NCBI GenBank assembly: GCA_902362965.1
Contig: CABIYQ010000009.1
Location: 53,227 to 99,673, forward strand
Direction: 5' to 3'
DNA: 46,447 bases
DNA from: Oscillospiraceae bacterium
Lineage (GTDB): Bacteria; Bacillota; Clostridia; Oscillospirales; Ruminococcaceae
Shown: positions 35,254 through 43,672 of the stretch, piece by piece
Layout of the letters: every line of letters starts with the position of its first letter
Position numbering within the stretch: the stretch's first letter is position 1
Position numbers and translations under genes: made by a program
The notes under the pieces: generated by a model
Seen by the model: the letters and a program-made list of their open reading frames with translations, nothing else
Told to the model about the DNA's origin: nothing
Database searches by the model: none

Positions 35254-36141
35254 ATGAGAAGAAAAAAGGCAAATGTGATTTCTACAATTGTATTAATAAT
35301 AATCTTACTGGTGGGGCTCTCCGTAATGCTTTATCCGATAATCAGTAATTGGTGGAATTCCAAGGTTCAGACTCGTGCAATCGCAAATTATAATCGAGTC
35401 GTTGCTGAATTGGATGACAATGAAACCGAACGTATAATTGCCGAGGCACGTGATTATAATAACCAACTGGCACAGTTACAAGCTCCATTTTCACAGTACA
35501 ATAAAATTTCCGGTTATGAAAATATTCTTGATATTTCGGATTCCGGAATTATGGGGTATATTTCAATTCCGGCTATTAAGGCAGAGTTCCCGATATATCA
35601 TGGTACAGATGAAGAGGTTCTTAACATCGCTGCCGGACATTTACAGGGTTCTTCATTTCCGGTAGGAGGAAGTGATACTCATGCTGTTATTTCGGCACAT
35701 AGAGGACTGCCTTCTGCTAAGCTTTTCAGTGATCTGGACAAAATGGTGGTTGGAGATACATTTACTGTTACTGTATTGGATGAAGTTCTGACTTATGAAG
35801 TGGAAGAGATTTTTATTGTTAAACCAAATGAAATGGAAAAACTTGCTATTATTCCAGGGGGAGATTATATAACGCTTATGACATGTACTCCCTATGGTAT
35901 TAATACTCACAGATTACTGCTTCGTTCCCACAGAATAGATACAGTTTATGGTCAGAATTTTAAACTTACTTCCGATGCAGTTCAGGTAGATCCTATGCTT
36001 GTTGTTCCGGTTATTGCTGCACCATTGATTATCATTTTATTGATTTTCTGGATTTTCGGCGGAAAATTAAAAAAGAAAAAATCTATTATAAATAGAAATA
36101 CATTATATAGGCTTCCAAGTCAAAAGGAGGAGGGTGATTAA
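35254..36141 (+). CDS. Class C (pilin-polymerising) sortase
   Basis: A 295-residue sortase. It has an N-terminal membrane helix, a lid region (ENILDISDSGIMGYISIP), the catalytic His in AVISAHRGLPSAKLF, the catalytic Cys in TLMTCTPYGINTHRLLLRSHR with its Arg, and a C-terminal membrane helix with a basic tail. The two membrane segments and the TPYGxNTHRLL motif are class C features. The frame opens earlier at 35227, but GGGAGG lies just before the ATG at 35254. It should join major pilin subunits through a Lys isopeptide bond. Confidence 0.95.
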   Translation: MRRKKANVISTIVLIIILLVGLSVMLYPIISNWWNSKVQTRAIANYNRVVAELDDNETERIIAEARDYNNQLAQLQAPFSQYNKISGYENILDISDSGIMGYISIPAIKAEFPIYHGTDEEVLNIAAGHLQGSSFPVGGSDTHAVISAHRGLPSAKLFSDLDKMVVGDTFTVTVLDEVLTYEVEEIFIVKPNEMEKLAIIPGGDYITLMTCTPYGINTHRLLLRSHRIDTVYGQNFKLTSDAVQVDPMLVVPVIAAPLIIILLIFWIFGGKLKKKKSIINRNTLYRLPSQKEEGD

Positions 36142-36144
36142 TAT

Positions 36145-37173
36145 ATGCATATGAAAATTTGCAGGAATTTTGGAGCTGCGTTATGTTTTGTTGGGGTAAT
36201 ATTATGGTTGATGGCAGGATTAATGCTGAGTGTTTCAGCAGATTCAGCCGCTAACAGTTTGACACTTATTTGTAAAACTGAAAAGGTAACCCTCACTGGT
36301 ATGCATTGGGACTTATATCGAGTCGGTTCACGTAAGGGAGGCAATTTTGTTCTTGAGGGGGATTTTGCTAAGTATCCTGTTTCATTAGAGGATATGTCCT
36401 CGTCAGCTGTTACTGAGGCGGCGAAAACTTTGGAAAATTATGCAGTCCTTGATAAAATACCGGCTTTGGATCAGGGTGAAACCGGAAAAGACGGTTTATT
36501 AAGATTTGATAATCTGAATTCGGGATTGTATATGGTGTGCGGTAAAAATATTCAAGTTGGGGATACAATTTATATGCCGTCAGCAATTTTGATTGAAATT
36601 ATGAAATCTGAAGATGGTAAAAATGTTGATTTGGACGCTTATCCAAAGTTATCAACAAAGACCGCTTCAGGAGAAAATTCAAAATATGCTGTAAAAAAGA
36701 TTTGGGAAAATGATGAAAACGCTCTTGAAAATAGGACGGCTTCAATTAGTGTTGAAATTTATGGTGATGAAAAGTTATATGAAACTGTGACTCTTGATGA
36801 GTCTAATGATTGGACTTATCTGTGGATGGCAGAATCAGACATTGATTGGCGTGTAAAGGAAGTTAAAGTTCCTGAAAATTATACGGTGGTTTATAGTTCA
36901 AATGAAAAACAGTTTGCGATTGTGAATACTTACAGTGAGAAAACACCTAATCAAACTACTGTTTCAACTACAGTAGCTTCTGGTGGGTCTACAAGACCGA
37001 CAGTTATAACTACAAATCCTTCAAACGGTTATTCGAATGTTACAAGTAACACTAATACAAAGCTTCCGCAAACCGGACAGCTTTGGTGGCCGGTTCCTGT
37101 TATGGCATGTGGAGGAGTGATATTCATAACTGTAGGAGCACGTTTAAAATCAGGAAACAAGAGGGATAACTAA
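36145..37173 (+). CDS. Minor/basal pilin, LPQTG-anchored
   Basis: A 342-residue protein behind GGAGGAGGG. It has a signal peptide to about residue 35, an N-terminal domain of the pilin type (HWDLYRVGSRKGGNFVLEGDF), and a Cna-B-like domain (KYAVKKIWENDENALENRTASISVEIYG to FAIVNTY). A Thr/Ser/Asn-rich wall-spanning stalk, LPQTG, a membrane helix and a basic tail end the protein. Its small size and Pro/Thr stalk suit the base that anchors the pilus to the wall. LPQTG differs from the LPSTG of the backbone, matching a separate housekeeping or second sortase. Confidence 0.88.
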   Translation: MHMKICRNFGAALCFVGVILWLMAGLMLSVSADSAANSLTLICKTEKVTLTGMHWDLYRVGSRKGGNFVLEGDFAKYPVSLEDMSSSAVTEAAKTLENYAVLDKIPALDQGETGKDGLLRFDNLNSGLYMVCGKNIQVGDTIYMPSAILIEIMKSEDGKNVDLDAYPKLSTKTASGENSKYAVKKIWENDENALENRTASISVEIYGDEKLYETVTLDESNDWTYLWMAESDIDWRVKEVKVPENYTVVYSSNEKQFAIVNTYSEKTPNQTTVSTTVASGGSTRPTVITTNPSNGYSNVTSNTNTKLPQTGQLWWPVPVMACGGVIFITVGARLKSGNKRDN

Positions 37174-37802
37174 TGAAAAAAATGCATGGACGCTTGTGCA
37201 TTATGATTGGGGCAGCGTTGCTTTTAGCGGCGTTGTCCCTTGTTTTGTACAATTTAAATAAAGACAGTCAAGGCGGAAAAGCATCTCAGGAGCTTCTTGC
37301 AGAATTAAAATTAGAAATGCCGCAAATTTCTAGTGATGACGGAAACTTATCAAATAATGATTTATTCAAAGAGTATGAAGATGATGAACCTGATCAGGAT
37401 AACTTTATAGAGGTAAATGGAAGGATCTATGCAGGAGTAATTTATATTCCGTCCCTTCAATTGGAGCTTCCTGTACTCAGTGAATGGAGCTATGATAATT
37501 TGGATATTTCTCCATGTCGCTACTCAGGATCAGCTTTTAAAGGAAATCTTATAATTGCAGCGCACAATTATCGTTCCCATTTTGGCAGACTACAAGAGCT
37601 TGGAAGTGGAGATACTATTATTTTTACAGATGGTAAAGGAATTGTATATGAGTATGAAACTGTTCAGACTGAAACTGTCGATGGCAGAGACGTTGAAGCA
37701 ATGGAGCTTGGTTCAGAGAATAATTGGGACTTGACATTATTTACATGCACTCTTAGTGGTCAAAGCCGAGTGACAGTGAGGGCAGTGCAGACAAATAATT
37801 GA
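37173..37802 (+). CDS. Second sortase, single-anchor type
   Basis: A 209-residue sortase with one N-terminal membrane segment. The catalytic His is in LIIAAHNYRSHFGRL, the Cys in LTLFTCTLSGQSRVTVRA with its Arg. It lacks the C-terminal membrane helix and the class C lid, so it is closer to class D or unclassified sortases. Its start overlaps the stop of the minor pilin gene (TAATG). It may attach the LPQTG base protein to the cell wall. Confidence 0.88.
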   Translation: MKKMHGRLCIMIGAALLLAALSLVLYNLNKDSQGGKASQELLAELKLEMPQISSDDGNLSNNDLFKEYEDDEPDQDNFIEVNGRIYAGVIYIPSLQLELPVLSEWSYDNLDISPCRYSGSAFKGNLIIAAHNYRSHFGRLQELGSGDTIIFTDGKGIVYEYETVQTETVDGRDVEAMELGSENNWDLTLFTCTLSGQSRVTVRAVQTNN

Positions 37803-37823
37803 AGAGGTACATATCAAATATAA

Positions 37824-37862
37824 AAACTGTCAACATAAAAGGTATGTTGACAGTTTGTTTTT
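37824..37862 (+). terminator. Strong terminator of the pilus operon
   Basis: A 14-bp perfect stem (37824-37837 with 37843-37856), 5-base loop, then GTTTTT. This is the end of the operon started at 23536. Confidence 0.92.
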
Positions 37863-37875
37863 AATATGAATTAGC

Positions 37876-37901
37876 CCGCAAAAGTATTATTACTTTTGCG
37901 G
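37876..37901. repeat. 11-bp perfect hairpin
   Basis: CCGCAAAAGTA (37876-37886) pairs with TACTTTTGCGG (37891-37901) with a 4-base loop. T-rich sequence follows, so it may be a second terminator or insulator. Confidence 0.55.
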
Positions 37902-37920
37902 TTATTTGTTTTTGTCTTTT

Positions 37921-37991
37921 TTTGGCATTCAAGGCGTTATTTTGGCATTCAGGGTAAAAGTATTGATTTTTATATAATTATTTTGTATAAT
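37921..37991 (+). promoter_or_regulatory. Promoter with an upstream direct repeat (possible activator site)
   Basis: TTTGGCATTCA occurs at 37921 and again at 37941, exactly 20 bases apart, so both copies face nearly the same side of the helix. The promoter TTGATT (37963-37968), 17 bases, TATAAT (37986-37991) follows 11 bases later. Paired direct repeats with this spacing upstream of a weak -35 are typical of LytTR-family activators. The leader from about 38000 to 38278 holds no gene I can see. Confidence 0.6.
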
Positions 37992-38278
37992 AAAAATACA
38001 AAAATAATTTATAGGATTATGATTATAAAAATGATAAATATTTTTTAGCTAATAGGGTAATCGGCTTATTTGCTGAATATTCTAGGGATTTTATTTACGA
38101 GTTATATTTAGAATGCTGATTATTAACTACGCATTATTCCCCAAAAAGCTAGATTTATGTTCGAATTATGTAAGGTATCTTGTGTTTCAGGATATGGTTT
38201 TTGAATTTTGGAATAGTATATATAATGATTTAGTAATAATGAATGCGATTAATGAAATCTTAAGTAGGTAGGTGTATT

Positions 38279-39337
38279 ATGGAGAATTTTTTAACTAAAC
38301 GCTATTATTTAAATTCAAATAATATGATGGATGATATTGTAGATTCTCTTGGAGATTGTTTAGTGCAAGCTGCATATCTGGTTTTAAAGAGTAAATATGG
38401 TTTGCGGCGGGATGATTATAAAGCATTTTTAAACGAAACTACAGTAAAATTGATTGTTGATTCAAATAATGATTTGATTTCTTTTGAAACAGTTGAAAAC
38501 ATGTTTGATAGGGAAGTTTTCTCTATTAATAGCAATTCGCAAACGAATCAAAATACAGTAGAAACGGTGTCGAGTGTTTTGAAAACAGGGGACATTCCGG
38601 CTATTGCAACGATTATAGAGAGATTTCCTTTTTCTGCTTTTTATGATATTAATTATAAATTAAATATAAGACGAACAGGACATGTTTTTATTATCGTTGG
38701 TGAGGATGAGGAGAATTTCTTTTATGTTGATAATCCTAGTGTAATATCATATAAGCAATATGTTGCTTATGAAAAAAATAGAGGGATCGGAATTATTTCA
38801 AAGAAGTTTTTTTATGAGGCAACTAAAGATTATTGCGATGTACTTACATTTAAGTTTAATAAGAATGTTATTGATTATTATACTAAGCATCCACAAGAAG
38901 CACTGATTAATTCAAAAGATAACTATTTTAAGAATGAAGTTTATTATGGTAACTTTATTGAATATTTTGGACGGAATGCTCTGATAAAATTGATTGAATT
39001 GTTTGAAACGGAAAATCTGCGCTTTGATGCCCTGGCTCCATCAGAAGACAGAGATATGATTACATATTTCAATTGGAAATTGTGGAATATAAAAGGTCGA
39101 AGAAATTTACAAAGATATTACTTGGAGCAAAATAATAATAACAATGCGTTAAAATTAATAAAATCATTAAAAGAATCAATAAAGCATTGGGATTTACTAT
39201 ATAAGATTTTATATAAAGATTACTTACAAGGTGCGGTTATTATGGGGAAAAAATATATTCCGGTTATTGAAAATGTTATTGCCGTTGAAGGTGAACTACA
39301 TGAAGCATTGGTGAAATATTTGAGTTTGGAAATCTAA
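38279..39337 (+). CDS. BtrH-like acyltransferase, copy 2
   Basis: A 352-residue paralogue of the protein at 21577, about half identical by eye. It keeps Cys26 (DSLGDCLVQAA), His (TGHVFIIVGEDEEN) and Asp (FFYVDNPSVISY). AGGTAGGTG precedes the ATG. The two genes downstream supply an amino acid:carrier-protein ligase and a carrier protein, so this copy would transfer an aminoacyl group where the first copy transfers an acyl group. The acceptor is not encoded next to it. It has its own repeat-bearing promoter, so it is likely controlled separately from the island at 2458-22623. Confidence 0.75.
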   Translation: MENFLTKRYYLNSNNMMDDIVDSLGDCLVQAAYLVLKSKYGLRRDDYKAFLNETTVKLIVDSNNDLISFETVENMFDREVFSINSNSQTNQNTVETVSSVLKTGDIPAIATIIERFPFSAFYDINYKLNIRRTGHVFIIVGEDEENFFYVDNPSVISYKQYVAYEKNRGIGIISKKFFYEATKDYCDVLTFKFNKNVIDYYTKHPQEALINSKDNYFKNEVYYGNFIEYFGRNALIKLIELFETENLRFDALAPSEDRDMITYFNWKLWNIKGRRNLQRYYLEQNNNNNALKLIKSLKESIKHWDLLYKILYKDYLQGAVIMGKKYIPVIENVIAVEGELHEALVKYLSLEI

Positions 39338-39367
39338 GGAGTTTTTGATAACAATTGAGAAGGGGAA

Positions 39368-40516
39368 GTGTCCTTGAAAATTATTAAAATTGAATTGACA
39401 AAAAACATAGATAAAAAAGAGTTTATTAAAAATATAGGTTTTGTTTCTGAGGTAATATTAGATTTTAGTGTAAAGAACAGTACTTTAATTGTAAAAGTTT
39501 CAGATAATGCAGATGAAAACCAAGTTGAGCATGATTTGAAATTATATGCAGAAAAGTTTATATTGCCGGATAAAGATAAAATAATTTATCATTATAATGA
39601 TAGTACCAGGTATTATAATGATGTTTTTAATAAATACAAACAGTGTTTTCATGACTTTGGTTGCGGTAATATCGCATTAAGTGGAGCAGCAGAATTTTTA
39701 TTTAGATTTTTTGACGAAAAATTTGAACGTATTGCAATGGAGCATAATGCACACTGTAAGGTATATCCAACGTTGCTTCCGGTAGATGCATATAAGAAAA
39801 CGGGATATTTAAAGCATTCTCCGCAATATGCAATGTTTTGTTGCAGCACGTTTGAAGATATGAGTAATCTTGAAAATTTGGATAAAAATATTGATGCTTA
39901 TAACTGGTCATCAGTGTTGAAAGATCCTATACATGCGTTATCGCCGTCAGCTTGTTTTCATACATATTTAGAATATGAAAATATGACTTTAGATACAAAT
40001 TCAGTAGTTACTTTTAATCAGAATGTATTTCGAAATGAAGGAAGATTCAATTATTCAGAGATTGGTAGATTAATGGGTTATCATGTAAGAGAAATTGTTA
40101 TGATTGGTTCTGCTGATTTTGTTTCGAATATAAGAAAAAGAATTTTAGATACAGTGATTATTTTACTGAAACAATGGAAAATGTGTGCGAAAGTTTGTGT
40201 TGCATTTGATCCATTTATAATACCTAAAATGCAAAAATTTAAAAAGATTCAGAAATCAGAAGAATTGAAGTATGAAATTAGATTGAATTGTTCTAATGAA
40301 CATGAAATCTCTGTGGCTTCGTTTAATTTACATGGATCAGCTTTTACGTCACCTTTTAATATCAAAATTGCAAATATAGATAATACAGTTACAGGTTGTA
40401 TTGGATTTGGATTAGAAAGATGGGTAATAGCGTTTATAAGTCAATTTGGTATAGATATAAATAATTGGCCTGATGAGATTAAAAATGCTTATAAAAAGGA
40501 GCAAAAAGATGAATAA
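39368..40516 (+). CDS. Amino acid:[carrier protein] ligase (class II aaRS-like)
   Basis: A 382-residue protein with the hallmarks of stand-alone seryl-tRNA-synthetase-like enzymes that load amino acids on carrier proteins: LLPVDAYKKTGYLKHSP, ALSPSACFHTYLEY, VFRNEGRFNYSEIGRLMGYHVREIV, and the class II motif 3 region GCIGFGLERWVIAF. These enzymes lack a tRNA-binding domain and charge the phosphopantetheine arm of a small carrier, typically with Gly or Ala. The carrier gene overlaps its 3' end. It starts at TTG or a nearby codon after GAAGGGGAAG. The amino acid cannot be assigned from sequence alone. Confidence 0.9.
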   Translation: MSLKIIKIELTKNIDKKEFIKNIGFVSEVILDFSVKNSTLIVKVSDNADENQVEHDLKLYAEKFILPDKDKIIYHYNDSTRYYNDVFNKYKQCFHDFGCGNIALSGAAEFLFRFFDEKFERIAMEHNAHCKVYPTLLPVDAYKKTGYLKHSPQYAMFCCSTFEDMSNLENLDKNIDAYNWSSVLKDPIHALSPSACFHTYLEYENMTLDTNSVVTFNQNVFRNEGRFNYSEIGRLMGYHVREIVMIGSADFVSNIRKRILDTVIILLKQWKMCAKVCVAFDPFIIPKMQKFKKIQKSEELKYEIRLNCSNEHEISVASFNLHGSAFTSPFNIKIANIDNTVTGCIGFGLERWVIAFISQFGIDINNWPDEIKNAYKKEQKDE

Positions 40517-40763
40517 TAGTATATATGATATAGTTGCAAAAAATGTAAAACAAATTTTTGATGAAGAAAACATATCTGTTATTGTTACGTATGAAACCAA
40601 ATTGGATAGAACTTCAGGTATAGATTCACTAAATTTATTAAAATTAACTTTGCGTATAGAGGAAGATTTAGGTATAAATCTAGATGATTATTTAAATCTT
40701 ATTCATTCTGCCGGTACTGTAAGTGAATTGGTTTCCGTTATTGAAAAAGCAATAGAAGATTGA
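40509..40763 (+). CDS. Aminoacyl carrier protein
   Basis: An 84-residue carrier protein with SGIDSLNLLKL, the DSL serine being the pantetheine site. The frame opens upstream at 40473, but the ATG at 40509 has AAGGA 8 bases before it and gives a normal carrier length. It overlaps the ligase gene by 8 bases, which strongly suggests the two act as a pair, with the BtrH-like protein at 38279 as the transferase. Confidence 0.9.
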   Translation: MNNSIYDIVAKNVKQIFDEENISVIVTYETKLDRTSGIDSLNLLKLTLRIEEDLGINLDDYLNLIHSAGTVSELVSVIEKAIED

Positions 40764-40789
40764 TGTGCTCCTATTGCAGCAGCTATTAA

Positions 40790-40882
40790 AAGTGTTTTAA
40801 CTCTAATTATAACGCCGCAAAGTTCGGTTTGATTTGGAACATTTCCGATGCTTCTCTGGGTACAGAAGAATTAGCACATTGA
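40790..40882 (+). pseudogene. Possible 3' remnant of a disrupted gene
   Basis: One frame reads AAKFGLIWNISDASLGTEEL and a stop at 40880-40882, with no start codon or ribosome site. It looks like the tail of a protein cut by recombination and lies directly beside the stop of the recombinase at 40891. It may be the attachment-site gene of that element. I do not recognise the protein, and chance is not excluded. Confidence 0.3.
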
Positions 40883-40890
40883 TGATGGAA

Positions 40891-42405
40891 TTAAAGATTA
40901 AGAATGATTTTGATAGTAAAAGGGGAATCATCATTTCTTGTTCGGTTATCATTTTTGCGTGTATAATAAATATTATTAATTATAACTTTAAGAAACTCAT
41001 TTTTAATTTTTGGGTGTATATCTGGATTTTGGAGAGTATTTAAGGCATTTGACAATTGAACTATTTTTTCTTCATAATTAATAGAATTAGGAATTGATGT
41101 TTTTAGATTTTCAATTTCTGATGTGATTTTTTTGCGTTTTTCAGCTAATGCTGTATTACGCTTTATAAAAATGGCATTAGTATAAATTCCTTGTTCCAGC
41201 AATTCATATAATTTATCCTGCTGATTTTCTATAGTTTTAAGTTCTTTGATCAGACTTTCGAGAATGCCGTTTTGTATTGATTCAGATTGATTATCGCCGT
41301 TTGAAATTTTTATTTTAAAGTCATTAATATATTTTTTCAGTGCTATGATAACTTCACTTTCAAATTCGCTATACAATACCGATCTATTTTCACATCTTGG
41401 CTGATTGGGACATATAATTCTCGGTGATGATTTATTAAATTTTTTATAAACCATAGATTTACCACATTCACATTTTACAAGTCCTGCAAACGGGTTAACG
41501 ATTTCATATTCTTTCTTTACTCTTGGATTTTGTCCGAAACGCTTTTGAGCTGCATTAAAAACTTCTTCTGAAATAAGTCCGTTGTGTTTTCCGTCAATAA
41601 TTATCCATGAATCTGGAGTGGATTTTGGACGGGAACATACTATTTCGCCATCTTTGTATGTTTTTACTGTTTTGCGCCAGTTCCAGCGTATTTTACCGAT
41701 ATATACGGGATTTCTTAAAATATCCCTAATAGTGGAATCTGACCAATAATTATTTTTTCTGGGTTTAATGCCAATAGAATTTAAATGATTTGCTATTTTT
41801 GATGTACCCATATTTTGATTTACAAACAAATCGAAAATCAATCTTACAACGTTTGATTCGTCATTTTCAACGAGAACATAGTTTTTATCAATTTTTTCTT
41901 TTGAGTACCCAAAAGGAGGAATAGAACCTATATAATTTCCATCGCTGACAGATGCAAGGCGTCCTCTCATAAGAATTTCTTTGACGTATTCGAGATAGTC
42001 ATTACCTCTCATTAATTCCATTTCAAAAAACTTACGGTCATATTTTTCCGATAAGTCATATGTTTTAGTAGGTGTATAAACCAGTGTGTTTGTATATTGA
42101 AAAGCTCTTATTATAGTACCGCAGTCGTGTAAGTCTCCTCTGCTGAGTCTTTGCGGTTCTATAACCAATACACCGGTAATTTGTTCGTTTTGAATACATT
42201 TAAGTAGTTTATTCATTAAGGGACGGTCTTTAATTGTTTCACCAGATACAATTTCTCTAAATATATCTTCTTCTGGAACAGCTTTTCCGATATTTTTTTC
42301 AGCGTATTCCTGCAAGATTTTCTCGTGCCTTGCCAATATTTCTTCAATGGTTTCATGTTCTCCGTCGGCTCTTGATTTTCTTAGGTACATTAGATATTTT
42401 TGCAT
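40891..42405 (-). CDS. Second large serine recombinase
   Basis: A 504-residue recombinase not closely related to the one at 9-1715. The catalytic Ser11 is in MYLRKSRAD; PQRLSRGD follows, then the recombinase domain, a zinc ribbon (CECGKSM and CPNQPRC near residue 330-350) and a C-terminal coiled coil. AAGGAGG precedes the ATG by about 6 bases. It is the probable integrase of the prophage-like element to its right, whose small early genes follow on the plus strand. Confidence 0.95.
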   Translation of the reverse strand: MQKYLMYLRKSRADGEHETIEEILARHEKILQEYAEKNIGKAVPEEDIFREIVSGETIKDRPLMNKLLKCIQNEQITGVLVIEPQRLSRGDLHDCGTIIRAFQYTNTLVYTPTKTYDLSEKYDRKFFEMELMRGNDYLEYVKEILMRGRLASVSDGNYIGSIPPFGYSKEKIDKNYVLVENDESNVVRLIFDLFVNQNMGTSKIANHLNSIGIKPRKNNYWSDSTIRDILRNPVYIGKIRWNWRKTVKTYKDGEIVCSRPKSTPDSWIIIDGKHNGLISEEVFNAAQKRFGQNPRVKKEYEIVNPFAGLVKCECGKSMVYKKFNKSSPRIICPNQPRCENRSVLYSEFESEVIIALKKYINDFKIKISNGDNQSESIQNGILESLIKELKTIENQQDKLYELLEQGIYTNAIFIKRNTALAEKRKKITSEIENLKTSIPNSINYEEKIVQLSNALNTLQNPDIHPKIKNEFLKVIINNIYYTRKNDNRTRNDDSPFTIKIILNL

Positions 42406-42441
42406 AAATTCCTCCTTATTTTATTATTGATTGTGTTTTTT

Positions 42442-42514
42442 ATAACGCTCTGTATATTTGCAGGGCGTTATTTTTATAAGAATTCCCCGGTATTGACCGA
42501 GGAATCTTATTTTC
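42442..42514. terminator. Paired hairpins between hicB and the recombinase
   Basis: ATAACGCTCTG and CAGGGCGTTAT form a near-perfect stem flanked by T-runs on both strands (bidirectional terminator). A second stem, GATTCCTCGGT with ACCGGGGAAT on the minus strand, follows near 42481-42508. Together they separate the toxin-antitoxin genes from the recombinase gene. Confidence 0.6.
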
Positions 42515-42902
42515 ACCTGATATTAAGACGATTTTCAAGGGCTTCACGAAGAACAGCAGAAAAATTAATTCCGGCTTCCTCTGCTTTTATGTTCAACCAG
42601 CTTGGAATAGTACAATTTTTCTTGACGGTTCTGTTGTCTAGCATTCGTCTATATGCATCTAAATCAACATCGACAAGCGTTACAATTGAATCTCCCTCAG
42701 CGTTTATTGATGAAATAGCAGAAGGCATGGGAAGTGTTTTATTTTCGTCTTGCATATCAACAGCAGTAATACAAATGGCATCTCTCGCCATTTCCAGTGC
42801 ATTGGCAAGGTCTGTTCCCTGTGTCATTATATCAAAATCTGGTACATTGACAAGAAACATTTCATTATCAGGGGTTAGAATAACTGGATATACTTCTTTC
42901 AT
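42513..42902 (-). CDS. hicB: HicB-type antitoxin
   Basis: A 129-residue protein with the HicB partial RNase-H-like fold (YPVILTPDNEMFLVNVPDFDIMTQGTDLANALEMARDAI) and a C-terminal helical DNA-binding tail (WLNIKAEEAGINFSAVLREALENRL). ATAAGGAG lies upstream. In a working system HicB neutralises the HicA mRNA-cutting toxin. Here the hicA gene in front of it is cut short, so this may be an orphan antitoxin. Confidence 0.9.
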   Translation of the reverse strand: MKEVYPVILTPDNEMFLVNVPDFDIMTQGTDLANALEMARDAICITAVDMQDENKTLPMPSAISSINAEGDSIVTLVDVDLDAYRRMLDNRTVKKNCTIPSWLNIKAEEAGINFSAVLREALENRLNIR

Positions 42903-42942
42903 AAAAACAACTCCTTATAATATTTTTGTGGGAATACACGGA

Positions 42943-43080
42943 CTATTTCAGTCCGTGTTTTTTAATGATTGCTTGTGCAAGTTTTTCATTGATTTCCCTG
43001 TGTCGTGGGATTGGTTCGTTTTTTGCACCATTGGTATATATATCATAATTTCCACCATCACGTTTTAACCGAATTTGATG
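42943..43080 (-). pseudogene. hicA: Truncated hicA toxin
   Basis: The frame HQIRLKRDGGNYDIYTNGAK and on to PIPRHREINEKLAQAIIKKHGLK matches the HicA core with its conserved basic residues, ending 40 bases before hicB as in intact hicAB operons. The N-terminal helix (about 13-16 residues) and start codon are missing. Upstream the sequence passes directly into the border of the next toxin-antitoxin unit, so the 5' end was probably lost when that unit arrived. Confidence 0.72.
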
Positions 43081-43116
43081 AAAGGCCGTGTTGCTATGAT
43101 TTGCATTTTAATTAAT

Positions 43117-43194
43117 AAAATTCCCCTCGTGAGAGGGGAGGTCTTAAGCATATGCAATTAGTACGAGGCTTAAAACAAATCACTGTGTGAACCG
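43117..43194. repeat. 78-bp direct repeat, copy 1 (toxin-antitoxin unit border)
   Basis: Identical to 43736-43813. It contains a CCCCTC/GAGGGG hairpin that serves as a minus-strand terminator, and runs into the 3' end of the toxin gene. Confidence 0.9.
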
Positions 43195-43445
43195 GTTCTT
43201 GTAAGATAAAGAATAAGTTCATTGTTATTGATTTCGTATATCAGAAGCCAGTCAGGTTGAATGTGACATTCCCGACAACCTTTAAAGTTACCTGACAATT
43301 CATGGTCTTTATTCTTTTCGGGGAGAGGAACTGCATTTGCAATATTATTGATTATTTCTGTAAGAAGACTTAAATCTTTATGCTGTTTTTCCATTTTCTT
43401 TAAATCTTTTTTAAACTGAGAAGTTGGTTTTATGATATATTTCAT
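43170..43445 (-). CDS. YafQ/RelE-family toxin, unit 1
   Basis: A 91-residue mRNA interferase of the YafQ family. The pattern KDHELSG, CRECHIQPDWLLIY and TRTGSHSDLF preserves the positions equivalent to YafQ His50, His63, Asp67, Trp68, Arg83, His87 and Phe91, so it should be active on ribosomes. Its ATG overlaps the antitoxin stop by 4 bases (ATGA). Confidence 0.93.
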   Translation of the reverse strand: MKYIIKPTSQFKKDLKKMEKQHKDLSLLTEIINNIANAVPLPEKNKDHELSGNFKGCRECHIQPDWLLIYEINNNELILYLTRTGSHSDLF

Positions 43446-43648
43446 TTCAGTAAGTCCCTCATCATATCATCGGCATTATCGTATGATTTGTAGTTGTCAG
43501 GATTTTTTTTCATGTCCTCAACTTCGGCAAGAGCCTTAAGCGTTTCCTCATTTGGCTCTTTGTATCTGCCAAATAACATCAAAAATGCATTTAACTGCTC
43601 TTCTGTCATTGAATCAATTACATTATATGCCATTTCTCTAATACTCAT
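43442..43648 (-). CDS. Antitoxin partner of the YafQ-type toxin, unit 1
   Basis: A 68-residue protein, MSIREMAYNVIDSMTEEQLN then an acidic C-terminus that should wrap the toxin. AAAGGAG is 9 bases before the ATG at 43648; the open frame from TTG 43657 is less likely. The N-terminal helix pattern is not a classic DinJ ribbon, so the antitoxin class is unassigned. Confidence 0.85.
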   Translation of the reverse strand: MSIREMAYNVIDSMTEEQLNAFLMLFGRYKEPNEETLKALAEVEDMKKNPDNYKSYDNADDMMRDLLK

Positions 43649-43672
43649 ATAAAACAACTCCTTTCACTTATA

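Noticed and set aside
42400..43068. A 222-codon plus-strand frame opposite hicB
   Set aside because: It is antisense to hicB and the hicA remnant, both recognisable, and has no supporting motif.
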